Counted from the stretch's first letter, positions 1 to 5,813 are shown. The stretch is 13,766 bases of DNA from Candidatus Pacearchaeota archaeon (GCA_003694055.1 RFLC01000053.1:1-13766), one strand, 5' to 3'. The notes: generated from the sequence alone by a model not told the origin. Numbers and translations: made by a program.

Positions 1-50
1 GAAGATAGCTTTGTTATTGCTCTAGTTGTTGAAGCATCTCCTAAAGGAAA

Positions 51-317
51 TTGCAAAGCAAAATCGTTGCAGAGAATTTTATTGAAGGAAAGCGAGAGAG
101 TTATACAGAAAAAGAAAACAGAGCCGCTTACAGGCAGAGGGGCAGAGGCGAAAGTTTGTTTGGAAGTTTGGCAAATGAATATGGTGACAGAATTAAAGCT
201 AGAAACACAAGAGCGATTGAGACGAGAGTGGCGGCGAGGGTGTTAGCTTATCAAATCAAGTTGCTGATAAGAGTAGGTAGTGTGGTTTTTGTGGTAATTG
301 TTAGACACGCCCATTGA
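51..317 (+). pseudogene. C-terminal remnant of an IS4/IS5-type DDE transposase
   Basis: The 88-residue open frame has no usual ATG start but carries a recognisable transposase tail. It shows Y27-x2-R30-x3-E34-x6-A41, which matches the Y(2)R(3)E(6)K signature around the third catalytic acidic residue of IS4-related transposases, except that the final Lys is Ala. Next come YGDRIKARN and VLAYQIKLLIRV, resembling the usual FG-x-x-(V/I)-(R/K)-(S/A)-(R/K) and AYN-(L/I) segments of archaeal IS5-like enzymes. Bases 1-50 are open in another frame and read EDSFVIALVVEASPKG, which could be the preceding part of the same protein (YDS-like turn plus helix). A -1 shift near 45-51 would join them. The catalytic Asp residues would lie upstream of the window. 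I infer a decayed insertion sequence. A programmed frameshift or a sequencing error is possible. No terminal inverted repeat was identified. Confidence 0.55.
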
Positions 318-325
318 CGCATAAC

Positions 326-336
326 CTTTAAAAAGG
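326..336 (+). promoter_or_regulatory. TATA-type promoter of the eS19 operon
   Basis: The element CTTTAAAAAGG is centred about 31 bases before the ATG at 362. Archaeal transcription normally starts about 25 bases after the TATA centre, so the 5' leader should be only a few bases. No Shine-Dalgarno site precedes this ATG, which fits. Confidence 0.6.
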
Positions 337-361
337 CTATTTCGTAGATGGTTAGGTTAAA

Positions 362-793
362 ATGGTTGACGTGAGAGCAGTTGAGGCTGGCAAGTTTAAC
401 ATCGCCTTGGCAAGGGTGTTGAAAGAGGAGAAGTTATTTGAAAAGCCCGAGTGGGTGGAGCTAGTTAAGACTTCTGTGCACAAGAAAAGGCCTAGCATCG
501 AGGAGGACTTTTGGTTTAAGCGCGCGGCTAGCATACTGAGACAGATTTACATTAGAGGAGTGGTTGGAGTTCAAAGGTTGCGCACGCGTTACGGCGGCAG
601 AAAGGACAGGGGAATGAAACCGCCGGAATTTAGGAAAGGCGGCGGAAAAATAATCCGTGTTATTTTGCAACAGGCGGAATCTTCTGGCTTGGTCGAGAAG
701 GTTAAGGGAAAGCGCTCAGGCAGGACGCTCACGGAAAAGGGCAGGGAATTGTTGGAGAGCGTTGCAAGCAAGCTAGGAGGTAAGAATGCTTAA
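362..793 (+). CDS. rps19e: 30S ribosomal protein eS19 (S19e)
   Basis: This is a small-subunit ribosomal protein found in archaea and eukaryotes but not bacteria, needed for maturation and assembly of the 30S head. The 143-residue length is normal for archaeal S19e. The family pattern is clear: the WFKRAASILRQIYI helix, then the basic GVQRLRTRYGGRKDRG loop, then the C-terminal winged-helix segment with GGGKIIRVILQQ and the GRTLTEKGRELL ending. The ATG is the first codon after the TATA element. The gene starts a tight operon: its last 8 bases overlap the next gene, whose GGAGGT ribosome site (776-781) lies inside this reading frame. The gene for the PDCD5-like protein that often follows S19e in archaea is absent here. 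Confidence 0.96.
   Translation: MVDVRAVEAGKFNIALARVLKEEKLFEKPEWVELVKTSVHKKRPSIEEDFWFKRAASILRQIYIRGVVGVQRLRTRYGGRKDRGMKPPEFRKGGGKIIRVILQQAESSGLVEKVKGKRSGRTLTEKGRELLESVASKLGGKNA
776..781 (+). promoter_or_regulatory. Shine-Dalgarno site for eL39
   Basis: GGAGGT lies 4 bases before the ATG at 786, inside the end of eS19. It decides the eL39 start and shows that internal operon genes use Shine-Dalgarno initiation, unlike the leaderless first genes. Confidence 0.7.
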
Positions 794-992
794 GAGTTAT
801 CAGAAAAAAGTAAAGTTGGGTGTGCGCAATCGCCACACGCGCTGGGCGCCAATCTGGGCAGTGCTGAGAAAGTTCGGCATCGGCAAGGCGCGCGCAGTTC
901 ACCCGTCGCAAATCACAAAGCACAGAAGGCATTGGCGCAGGACAAAACTCAAAATCAAACCAAGGAGGGTGAGGAAAGACCATCTTGGATAA
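786..992 (+). CDS. rpl39e: 50S ribosomal protein eL39 (L39e), extended form
   Basis: This is a very small basic large-subunit protein that lines the peptide exit tunnel in archaeal and eukaryotic ribosomes. The diagnostic C-terminal block RRHWRRTKLKI is at residues 47-57, and the RHTRWAPIWAV segment matches the usual R-(R/T)-x-P-x-W-(V/I) core. Family members are usually about 50 residues; this one has 68. The excess is an insertion around FGIGKARAVHPSQITKH (residues 30-46) and about 11 basic residues after the usual end. The start is fixed by a Shine-Dalgarno site. The gene overlaps eS19 upstream by 8 bases and the next gene by 8 bases. The identity is sure; the effect of the extra residues on the tunnel is unknown. 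Confidence 0.92.
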   Translation: MLKSYQKKVKLGVRNRHTRWAPIWAVLRKFGIGKARAVHPSQITKHRRHWRRTKLKIKPRRVRKDHLG

Positions 993-1320
993 AATGTTAG
1001 ACAGGAATTATGTTTGTAGGACTGAGAAAGGAAAGGGAAAGGAATTGTTTGACAATCTGCGAGAGTTGGCGCATGACCCTGAGAGGCAGTCAGCACTAGG
1101 ACTAACGCGAGTTTGGACAAGCACACTTCCGCGGATTACTGACACTTATCTCTCGAGAGGCGGAGCTTTGGCAATGCTCAGCTACTCTCAACATTTGGAT
1201 TTGGAGGATGTGGGCGTGAGAATTGTGGCTTACGGGCAAGAGGCGCACGACGACACGCTCCGCGCTCTAGAGAGCAATGTTTTCTTTCAGCGTTTGGAGG
1301 TAAAGAGAAATGGCGAGTGA
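985..1320 (+). CDS. unknown 111-aa protein inside the ribosomal protein operon
   Basis: I do not recognise the family. The chosen TTG start at 985 follows a purine-rich GGAGGGTGAGG stretch (964-974) with good spacing and overlaps the eL39 stop; the ATG at 994 (three codons later) is an alternative. The protein is soluble, with mixed charge and no signal peptide or membrane segment. Its parts are a basic N-terminus (NYVCRTEKGKGKELF), a helical middle (LFDNLRELAHDPERQ), a Thr/Arg-rich stretch (LTRVWTSTLPRITDTYLSRGG) and an acidic helical C-terminus (HLDLEDVGVRIVAYGQEAHDD). Its 3' end overlaps the eL31 start by 11 bases, so it is translated as part of the ribosomal operon. A ribosome- or RNA-linked role is inferred from context only. 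It does not resemble PDCD5 or eIF6, which occupy nearby places in other archaeal clusters. Confidence 0.8.
   Translation: MDKMLDRNYVCRTEKGKGKELFDNLRELAHDPERQSALGLTRVWTSTLPRITDTYLSRGGALAMLSYSQHLDLEDVGVRIVAYGQEAHDDTLRALESNVFFQRLEVKRNGE
1296..1301 (+). promoter_or_regulatory. Shine-Dalgarno site for eL31
   Basis: GGAGGT is 8 bases before the ATG at 1310 and inside the preceding gene. It supports ATG 1310 as the eL31 start. Confidence 0.7.
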
Positions 1321-1855
1321 AAAGAAAACCGAGGAAAGCGCGAAAGGGGTTGAGTATGTCATTCCGTTGAGAAGAGAGTGGAGGAAAGTGGCGAATTACC
1401 GGCGCGCTGGAAGAGCAATCAAGGCGATAAAGAAGTTTGTGGCAAGGCACGCGAAAGTTCCCGAAAGAGATTTGGAAAAGGTGAAGATTGACAGCTCTTT
1501 GAACGAAGAGATTTGGTTTAGAGGAAGAAGGCATCCTCCTGCGAAGATAAAAGTTAGGGTCGAGAGAGATGGAGATGTGTGGAGAGTTTATCTTGCTGAG
1601 GAGCCTGCAGAGATAAAGTTCAGGAAAGAGAAATTGGCTAGGCGTCACGCGCCGCGAGAGAAGAAAGAGGAAAAAGAGGAGAAGAAAGAGAAGGAGGAGA
1701 AGGGAGAGAGCGCTGAGGAAAAGAAAGAGGAAAAAGAGAAAGAAGCAGCGGTTGCAGAGGTGAGAGAAGCTGAGGCGCGCGAGAGTGCGAAGGCAGCTAA
1801 ACATGCCAAGCTTCCGAAGAAAACTCTTGTTCCAAGAAAGGTTTTGAAAAAGTAG
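1310..1855 (+). CDS. rpl31e: 50S ribosomal protein eL31 (L31e) with long charged C-terminal tail
   Basis: This is an archaeal/eukaryotic large-subunit protein that sits at the rim of the peptide exit tunnel. Residues 14-97 are a full L31e domain: EYVIPLRREWRKVANYRRAG, AIKAIKKFVARH, then VKIDSSLNEEIWFRGRRHPP and a closing beta strand DGDVWRVYLAEE. Most L31e proteins end soon after this, at about 90 residues. This one continues for some 75 more residues, almost all Lys, Glu, Arg and Ala, to 181. The tail contains the in-frame motif KKEEKE twice, 20 residues apart, coded by an identical 18-base repeat, and a basic end (KKTLVPRKVLKK). The first 13 residues are also an extra charged leader. The tail is probably disordered or helical and exposed near the tunnel exit. 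Confidence 0.93.
   Translation: MASEKKTEESAKGVEYVIPLRREWRKVANYRRAGRAIKAIKKFVARHAKVPERDLEKVKIDSSLNEEIWFRGRRHPPAKIKVRVERDGDVWRVYLAEEPAEIKFRKEKLARRHAPREKKEEKEEKKEKEEKGESAEEKKEEKEKEAAVAEVREAEARESAKAAKHAKLPKKTLVPRKVLKK
1661..1738 (+). repeat. 18-base direct repeat in a polypurine tract
   Basis: AAGAAAGAGGAAAAAGAG occurs at 1661-1678 and again at 1721-1738, exactly 60 bases apart and in frame. Bases 1656-1710 and 1715-1745 are uninterrupted purines on the plus strand. The repeat probably records slippage or duplication that lengthened the eL31 tail. Confidence 0.75.
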
Positions 1856-2338
1856 TTCTAGGTTTTGTTCGTGATGCGCGTGCGCTCGCTTTCGCCCTTG
1901 CGCCAAATCCTGCAAGTGCTAAACTCAAAGGTTTTAGTAAGCAGCGTTGCGCGCGCTAGCTCTCTCGCTTATTAACCTTTTCAACAACTCTCTGTTTTGC
2001 CGACGAAAAATTTTTGTGTCGCGCAGCGCTTAAAGCGGCCCACATGTAACCGCTTGCCAACGCGCGCCGCTTTGATGCACCCCTCAGAGCACCATTTGAT
2101 AAAATGATACTAACAGCGCGCGTTTTTAGAACAAAAACCTGCGCAACTTCCCCTCCTTAAACTGCGAGAATTTCTTGCGCGCAGATTAAGCCGCGCGCAT
2201 TGCTCAAGGCACATCCCCCCTCACCGCGCAGCATCTTCACTCCCCCGCCTACTGCCAAATTTTCACGCTCACAATAACTAATCCACAGATGTTTTTCATC
2301 GCAATAAAACTTATAATTCCCTGCTCCAGTTGTTTTAT
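1856..2338. other. long non-coding region rich in GCGCGC
   Basis: No convincing gene is seen on either strand. Open frames here are short, lack promoters or Shine-Dalgarno sites, and resemble no family. I found no tRNA T-arm, no SRP RNA helix 8 motif and no RNase P RNA motif. The most visible feature is alternating GC runs near 1949-1956, 2061-2068, 2115-2122, 2177-2182 and 2192-2198, set in otherwise ordinary sequence. T-runs follow eL31 (for example the five T at 2012-2016) and may help termination. The end of the region contains the promoter of the next gene. Confidence 0.5.
2310..2318 (+). promoter_or_regulatory. TATA element of the EF-hand protein gene
   Basis: CTTATAATT is centred about 25 bases before the ATG at 2339. 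That is the archaeal spacing for a transcript beginning at the start codon, and it favours ATG 2339 over the in-frame TTG at 2330. Confidence 0.55.
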
Positions 2339-2917
2339 ATGCGAAAGCAACTCTTTTCTGCGCTGGCGTGTTTGGCAGGATTGTGCGGAGGTTGCCAAAG
2401 CAACTTTTCCAACAGCAACGTTTCACCACTTCCTGACGCGCACGCAAACGCCGCAAGTGTCGAGCTCAGCCCTCTTTCTCATGCCACCCAACCGAGGAGT
2501 GAGCTGAGCGATGAGCAAATTCGCGACGCTTTTCTTCTCCTTGCTTACGGCTTTTCCCTGCCTGCAACTTCGCAAGAATTAAATGAGGCAGTGAGAGAGG
2601 CAAGAGAAGAGAGTGTTACAACCTATGACAAAATCGAAACAAGGGTTGATGAGGTTGTAGGAGAGTTGCTTGAGTACAAGAACTGCGATGAGTGCGTTGG
2701 CTTGACCCGGCAGGATGTCGTGCCTCTTGCCAGAGAAATTGCGCAAATCCCGTATTCCATCTCCCTGCCAACTTACGCGCTGAACAAGAAGCTGTCCAGC
2801 TTCTTCAAAGAGCCGCTGGAAAGCTATTTGAGCAGAGCAGACAAGAACAGAGACGGGCGAGTAACTCTTGAGGAGAGCGTTCTCACATACCGCGAGCTAT
2901 TGCAAACCTCTCGCTAA
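2339..2917 (+). CDS. exported protein with one C-terminal EF-hand
   Basis: The protein has 192 residues from ATG 2339. The N-terminus looks like a signal peptide: MRK, a short hydrophobic core (LFSALACLAGL), then CGGCQSN. Cys19 could be lipid-anchored, but the preceding residues do not form a standard lipobox. A polar Ser/Asn/Pro-rich linker (about 20-55) follows, then a helical domain (about 55-165) with an NCDECVG CxxC pair at 116-119. The clearest feature is a canonical calcium-binding EF-hand loop, D168-K-N-R-D172-G-R-V-T-L-E-E179, with acidic or polar ligands at positions 1, 3, 5, 9 and 12 and flanking helices. EF-hands are uncommon in archaea. The likely role is an extracytoplasmic calcium-binding or calcium-stabilised protein; partner and substrate are unknown. 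It stands alone and converges with the small minus-strand gene 23 bases downstream. Confidence 0.75.
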   Translation: MRKQLFSALACLAGLCGGCQSNFSNSNVSPLPDAHANAASVELSPLSHATQPRSELSDEQIRDAFLLLAYGFSLPATSQELNEAVREAREESVTTYDKIETRVDEVVGELLEYKNCDECVGLTRQDVVPLAREIAQIPYSISLPTYALNKKLSSFFKEPLESYLSRADKNRDGRVTLEESVLTYRELLQTSR

Positions 2918-2940
2918 ATTTCGCGCCTCGCAAAGTATCT

Positions 2941-3048
2941 CTAGCAGAACGGGCAATTAGCTTTGCCGTGCGCCTTGCAAACCTTTGGTTTCGCGCTCTT
3001 CCTCTTTTTTGCAGTGCTGCGTTTGGCAGTTTTTTTCTTTGCAGCCAT
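2941..3048 (-). CDS. 35-aa Lys-rich protein with CCHC zinc-knuckle-like end
   Basis: The short minus-strand frame starts ATG at 3048 and stops at 2941. Residues 1-22 are almost all Lys, Ala, Arg, Thr and Ser (13 of 35 residues in the protein are Lys or Arg in this stretch or just after), like a histone-H1-type nucleic-acid-binding tail. The end is CKAHGKANCPFC, that is C24-x2-H27-x4-C32-x2-C35, spaced to bind one zinc ion. A TATA element (minus-strand CTTAAATAC, 3069-3077) lies 25 bases upstream, the spacing seen at the other leaderless genes here. Composition, metal motif and promoter together make chance unlikely. The likely role is a small nucleic-acid- or ribosome-associated protein, inferred only. 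The overlapping plus-strand frame has no such support. I know of no named family for it. Confidence 0.72.
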   Translation of the reverse strand: MAAKKKTAKRSTAKKRKSAKPKVCKAHGKANCPFC

Positions 3049-3068
3049 GCCAGCATTAATTGCTCGGA

Positions 3069-3077
3069 GTATTTAAG
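3069..3077 (-). promoter_or_regulatory. TATA element of the 35-aa zinc-knuckle gene
   Basis: On the minus strand this reads CTTAAATAC, preceded by an A/C-rich stretch that may serve as a BRE. It is centred 25 bases from the ATG at 3048. It faces away from the psmB promoter about 55 bases further on. Confidence 0.55.
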
Positions 3078-3122
3078 GTTTGCCTTGGAACAATCATCAC
3101 GCCATTATAGTCCGAGCAACAA

Positions 3123-3137
3123 CGAAAATTTTAAATA
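3123..3137 (+). promoter_or_regulatory. BRE/TATA promoter of psmB-aCPSF1
   Basis: CGAAAA (BRE-like, 3123-3128) is followed directly by TTTTAAATA (3129-3137). Predicted initiation falls near 3159-3162, leaving a leader of about 8-11 bases before ATG 3170. Almost the same string, CGAAAGTTTTAAATACT, precedes the TrmB-family gene. Confidence 0.65.
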
Positions 3138-3169
3138 CTTGGCAGGAATAGAATTATTGCTTTTCTAAA

Positions 3170-3826
3170 ATGAATGAAGAAATGTCAAAGAATGCGTTGA
3201 AATCCTCAACTAGTTTGGTTGGGATTGTGTGCAAGGATGGCGTTGTAGTTGGAGCTGACCGCCGCAGCACTGCTGATGGCAGACTTGTGCTCAACAAAAC
3301 GAAAACAAAAATTAGGCATGTCACTCCAAACATCATCGCAGCTTACACAGGAGTTGTGGCAGATATTGAGCTCTTGCACAAGGTTCTCTCAGCTGAACTC
3401 AAGCTTCGGGAGCTGTCTACTCACACAAAACCGACCGTGGGAGAAGCCGCAAACCTGATGGCAATGCTCACTTACCGGGGAGTGAGAGCAATGTCTCCTA
3501 TTCCTTCGATAGTTGGAAGTTTGATTGCCGGCGTCAACCCCGACGGAAGCACAGAGCTTTACACAATCGAGCCCTTTGGAGCGGTTCTGAAAGTTGAGGA
3601 CTACGACGCAAACTTCTCGTCAGGAATGCCGTTCATCCTCGGAATTTTGGAGAAAGATTACAATAAAAATATGAATGTTCAGCAAGGGGCAGAGCTAGCC
3701 AGGGCTTGCCTGCGCGCAGCAATGGAGCGCGACACTGGTTCTGGGAATGGTATTGATGTGTTTGCAATAACGAAAGACGGCATAAAGCATGTAATTTCTG
3801 AACAGCTAACAGCACAAGTTAAGTAA
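3170..3826 (+). CDS. psmB: 20S proteasome beta subunit
   Basis: This is the catalytic subunit of the archaeal 20S proteasome, an N-terminal threonine hydrolase forming the two inner heptameric rings. A 13-residue propeptide (MNEEMSKNALKSS) precedes TSLVGIVCKDGVVVGADRR, giving nucleophile Thr14 (Thr1 of the mature form) and Asp30 (Asp17). Lys33 is best matched by Lys47, with a one-residue insertion compared with the Thermoplasma enzyme. Asp188 and Ser191 (RDTGSGNGIDV) match Asp166/Ser169, and the FSSGMP segment (149-154) supplies the Ser129 equivalent. The residue before the cleavage point is Ser rather than the common Gly. ATG 3182 is an in-frame alternative start. The gene is followed after 8 bases by aCPSF1, a pairing also seen in euryarchaea. 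The alpha subunit is in the same window but separately transcribed. Confidence 0.96.
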   Translation: MNEEMSKNALKSSTSLVGIVCKDGVVVGADRRSTADGRLVLNKTKTKIRHVTPNIIAAYTGVVADIELLHKVLSAELKLRELSTHTKPTVGEAANLMAMLTYRGVRAMSPIPSIVGSLIAGVNPDGSTELYTIEPFGAVLKVEDYDANFSSGMPFILGILEKDYNKNMNVQQGAELARACLRAAMERDTGSGNGIDVFAITKDGIKHVISEQLTAQVK

Positions 3827-3834
3827 TTGGTAAA

Positions 3835-5727
3835 ATGCCAGACATTTTGAAGACGATAAAGGATAAGCTGCCAAACGTAATCTCTGACGCGATGTTTGAA
3901 GGCGCGAACATAGTGCTCTACACAGACAACGCAAGTTTCTTTCGCGAGGGAGATGAAGCAGTTAGGAAGATAGTTTCTGAGATAAAAAAGAGGATTGAGT
4001 TGCGCGCTGACAAATCCCTCCTTGTCTCTTTTGAAGAAGCTGAGAAAAGAATCCGCGAGATTGTGCCAGAGGAGGCAGAGATTACTGCTGTGATGCCTGA
4101 CGTGCAAAGAAGCGTTGTGATAATCGAGGCAAAGAAACCAGGGCTTGTTATTGGCAAGCAAGGAAGCGTGCTGAGCGAGATAAAAAAGCAGACCTTCTGG
4201 AGCCCTGTTGTGCGCCGGAGCCCGTCGATTCCGTCGAAAATAACCGAGAAAATTCGCTCGGTTTTGTACGCGAACAATAGCTATCGAAGGAGATTTTTGA
4301 ACGAAGTTGGGAAAAAGATTTACCGCGATTGGAACCCTGAGAAAAAAGACATGTGGGTGAGGGTCAGCTTTCTTGGAGGCGCTTACCAGGTCGGCAGGTC
4401 ATGCTTGCTCTTGCAAACCCCGAACTCAAAAGTCTTGCTTGACTGCGGCATCAACCCTGCTATCTCTGAAGGTCCTGAGCGCTTCCCATACCTCGATGTT
4501 TCAGAGATTGGCGACATAAACGCAATTGACGCAATTGTCCTTTCCCACGCGCACCTCGATCACTCTGGAATTATTCCTTACCTTTACAAAATGGGTTATC
4601 GCGGTCCGGTTTACATGACAGAGCCGACGCGCGACATCGCAGCACTGCTTCAGCTTGACTTGATTGGCGTTGCCTACAAAAAAGCAGAGTTCCCGCTTTA
4701 CAAGGCAGAAGACATCAAGGAGATGGTGCGGCACTCTATCTGCTTGAGTTATGGAGAGGTGACAGACATCACTCCTGACATCCGCATAACCTTTTACAAC
4801 GCTGGCCATGTTCTCGGCTCTGCGCAAGTTCACATCAACATTGGCAACGGATTGCACAACTTTGTTTACACAGCAGACACAAAGTACGGCCGCACCCGCT
4901 TGCTTGACCCTGCGCACAATCGCTATCCGCGAGTTGAGAGCATCCAGCTTGAGTCAACCTACGGCTCGCGCCAAGACGTTCTCCCGCCGCGCCGCGAGAC
5001 TGAGAAGTTTTTCATCCAGCTGGTGCGCGAAACAATTGAGAAAAGAGGCAAGATTTTACTGCCAGAGCTTGGGCTGGGACACGCGCAAGAAACAATGCTG
5101 CGCGTGGAGGAGGCTGTAAGAACAGGCGAGATTCCGCGCATACCGATTTATGTCGATGGTATGATATGGGATGTGAACGCAATCCACACTGCTTACCCTG
5201 ACTTTCTGAGCGGAAGGGTGAGGGAGCAGATATTCCAAGACAACAACCCTTTCACCTCTGACATCTTCTACCGAGTGGGGAGTCCTGCAGAGCGAAAGAA
5301 GGTCCTTGAAGGAGGTCCTTGCATAATCATTTCCACCTCCGGAATGTTGAGCGGCGGCGCTTCGGTTGAGTATTTCAGGCATTTGGCAGACAATCCAAAA
5401 AACCTCATTGCGTTTGGGTGTTATCAAGCAGTCGGCTCTCTCGGGAGGAAGGTGAAGGAGGGAGCAAAAGAAGTCAGTTTGCCGGGAGATTATGGCGGCG
5501 AGAGCGTGCAAGTCCGCATGCGCGTGGAAACAATCGAGGGGCTTTCTGCGCACTCAGGAAGGAACGAGCTCTTGCAATTCGTGCACCGCATGTCTCCTAA
5601 GCCAAAAAAAATTATAATCAATCACGGAGAGCCGTCAAAATCCCTTGACCTCGCTTCCACGCTCCACCGTTCTTTGAAAGTTGAAACAACTGTTCCGAAA
5701 AACCTAGAAACAATTAGGTTGAAGTAG
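3835..5727 (+). CDS. aCPSF1/FttA: KH-domain beta-CASP ribonuclease and transcription termination factor
   Basis: This 630-residue protein is of the archaeal CPSF73-like type, which cleaves RNA after U-rich tracts and drives transcription termination. Residues 1-150 form the N-terminal KH region; the second KH has a GxxG loop (G107-K-Q-G110). From about 173 comes the metallo-beta-lactamase domain with H238-A-H240-L-D242-H243, H325 (NAGHVLG) and D348 (YTADTKYGR). The beta-CASP part has motif A E373 (LESTYG), motif B H573 (LSAHSGRNE) and motif C H597 (INHGE), so all zinc and catalytic positions are kept. Small departures from the usual sequence are YTAD instead of YTGD and GLGHAQE where GRAQE is common. 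The length is full for the family. It is 8 bases downstream of psmB with no Shine-Dalgarno site, so probably cotranscribed and translationally coupled. Confidence 0.95.
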   Translation: MPDILKTIKDKLPNVISDAMFEGANIVLYTDNASFFREGDEAVRKIVSEIKKRIELRADKSLLVSFEEAEKRIREIVPEEAEITAVMPDVQRSVVIIEAKKPGLVIGKQGSVLSEIKKQTFWSPVVRRSPSIPSKITEKIRSVLYANNSYRRRFLNEVGKKIYRDWNPEKKDMWVRVSFLGGAYQVGRSCLLLQTPNSKVLLDCGINPAISEGPERFPYLDVSEIGDINAIDAIVLSHAHLDHSGIIPYLYKMGYRGPVYMTEPTRDIAALLQLDLIGVAYKKAEFPLYKAEDIKEMVRHSICLSYGEVTDITPDIRITFYNAGHVLGSAQVHINIGNGLHNFVYTADTKYGRTRLLDPAHNRYPRVESIQLESTYGSRQDVLPPRRETEKFFIQLVRETIEKRGKILLPELGLGHAQETMLRVEEAVRTGEIPRIPIYVDGMIWDVNAIHTAYPDFLSGRVREQIFQDNNPFTSDIFYRVGSPAERKKVLEGGPCIIISTSGMLSGGASVEYFRHLADNPKNLIAFGCYQAVGSLGRKVKEGAKEVSLPGDYGGESVQVRMRVETIEGLSAHSGRNELLQFVHRMSPKPKKIIINHGEPSKSLDLASTLHRSLKVETTVPKNLETIRLK

Positions 5728-5735
5728 CTAGTGAA

Positions 5736-5761
5736 CAAACCCGCGCAGGCAAACCCGCGCA
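5736..5761 (+). repeat. tandem 12-base direct repeat
   Basis: CAAACCCGCGCA occurs at 5736-5747 and 5750-5761, two bases apart (14-base period), just after the aCPSF1 stop codon. Function unknown. Confidence 0.6.
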
Positions 5762-5813
5762 TAGCAAGGATTTCTCGGCAAGCGATTTTAGAAAAATTTT
5801 CTGAGGATGGAAT

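Noticed and set aside
1-246. Frame-1 open reading frame running from the window edge to a stop at 244-246.
   Set aside because: Only its first ~16 codons look protein-like. From base 51 the other frame shows the transposase signature and a stronger purine-first codon pattern, so frame 1 beyond that point is probably read-through of the frame break.
1178-1915. 245-codon minus-strand open frame.
   Set aside because: It is antisense to the purine-rich eL31 tail and the unknown protein; the Leu/Phe/Ser repeats are the mirror of Lys/Glu codons, and no promoter is seen.
1874-1975. 33-codon plus-strand frame after eL31.
   Set aside because: No TATA element or ribosome site in position, and the Arg/Ser/Leu content follows from GCGC-rich sequence.
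1856-2338. Possible stable RNA gene (tRNA, SRP RNA or RNase P RNA) in the long gap.
   Set aside because: I looked for the T-arm consensus, the SRP helix 8 motif and RNase P conserved blocks on both strands and found none.
2157-2456. 99-codon minus-strand frame.
   Set aside because: It overlaps the well supported EF-hand gene and its promoter, with no recognisable features.
2968-3168. 66-codon plus-strand frame before psmB.
   Set aside because: It is antisense to the zinc-knuckle micro-gene, whose motif and promoter are far better supported, and it runs through the psmB promoter.
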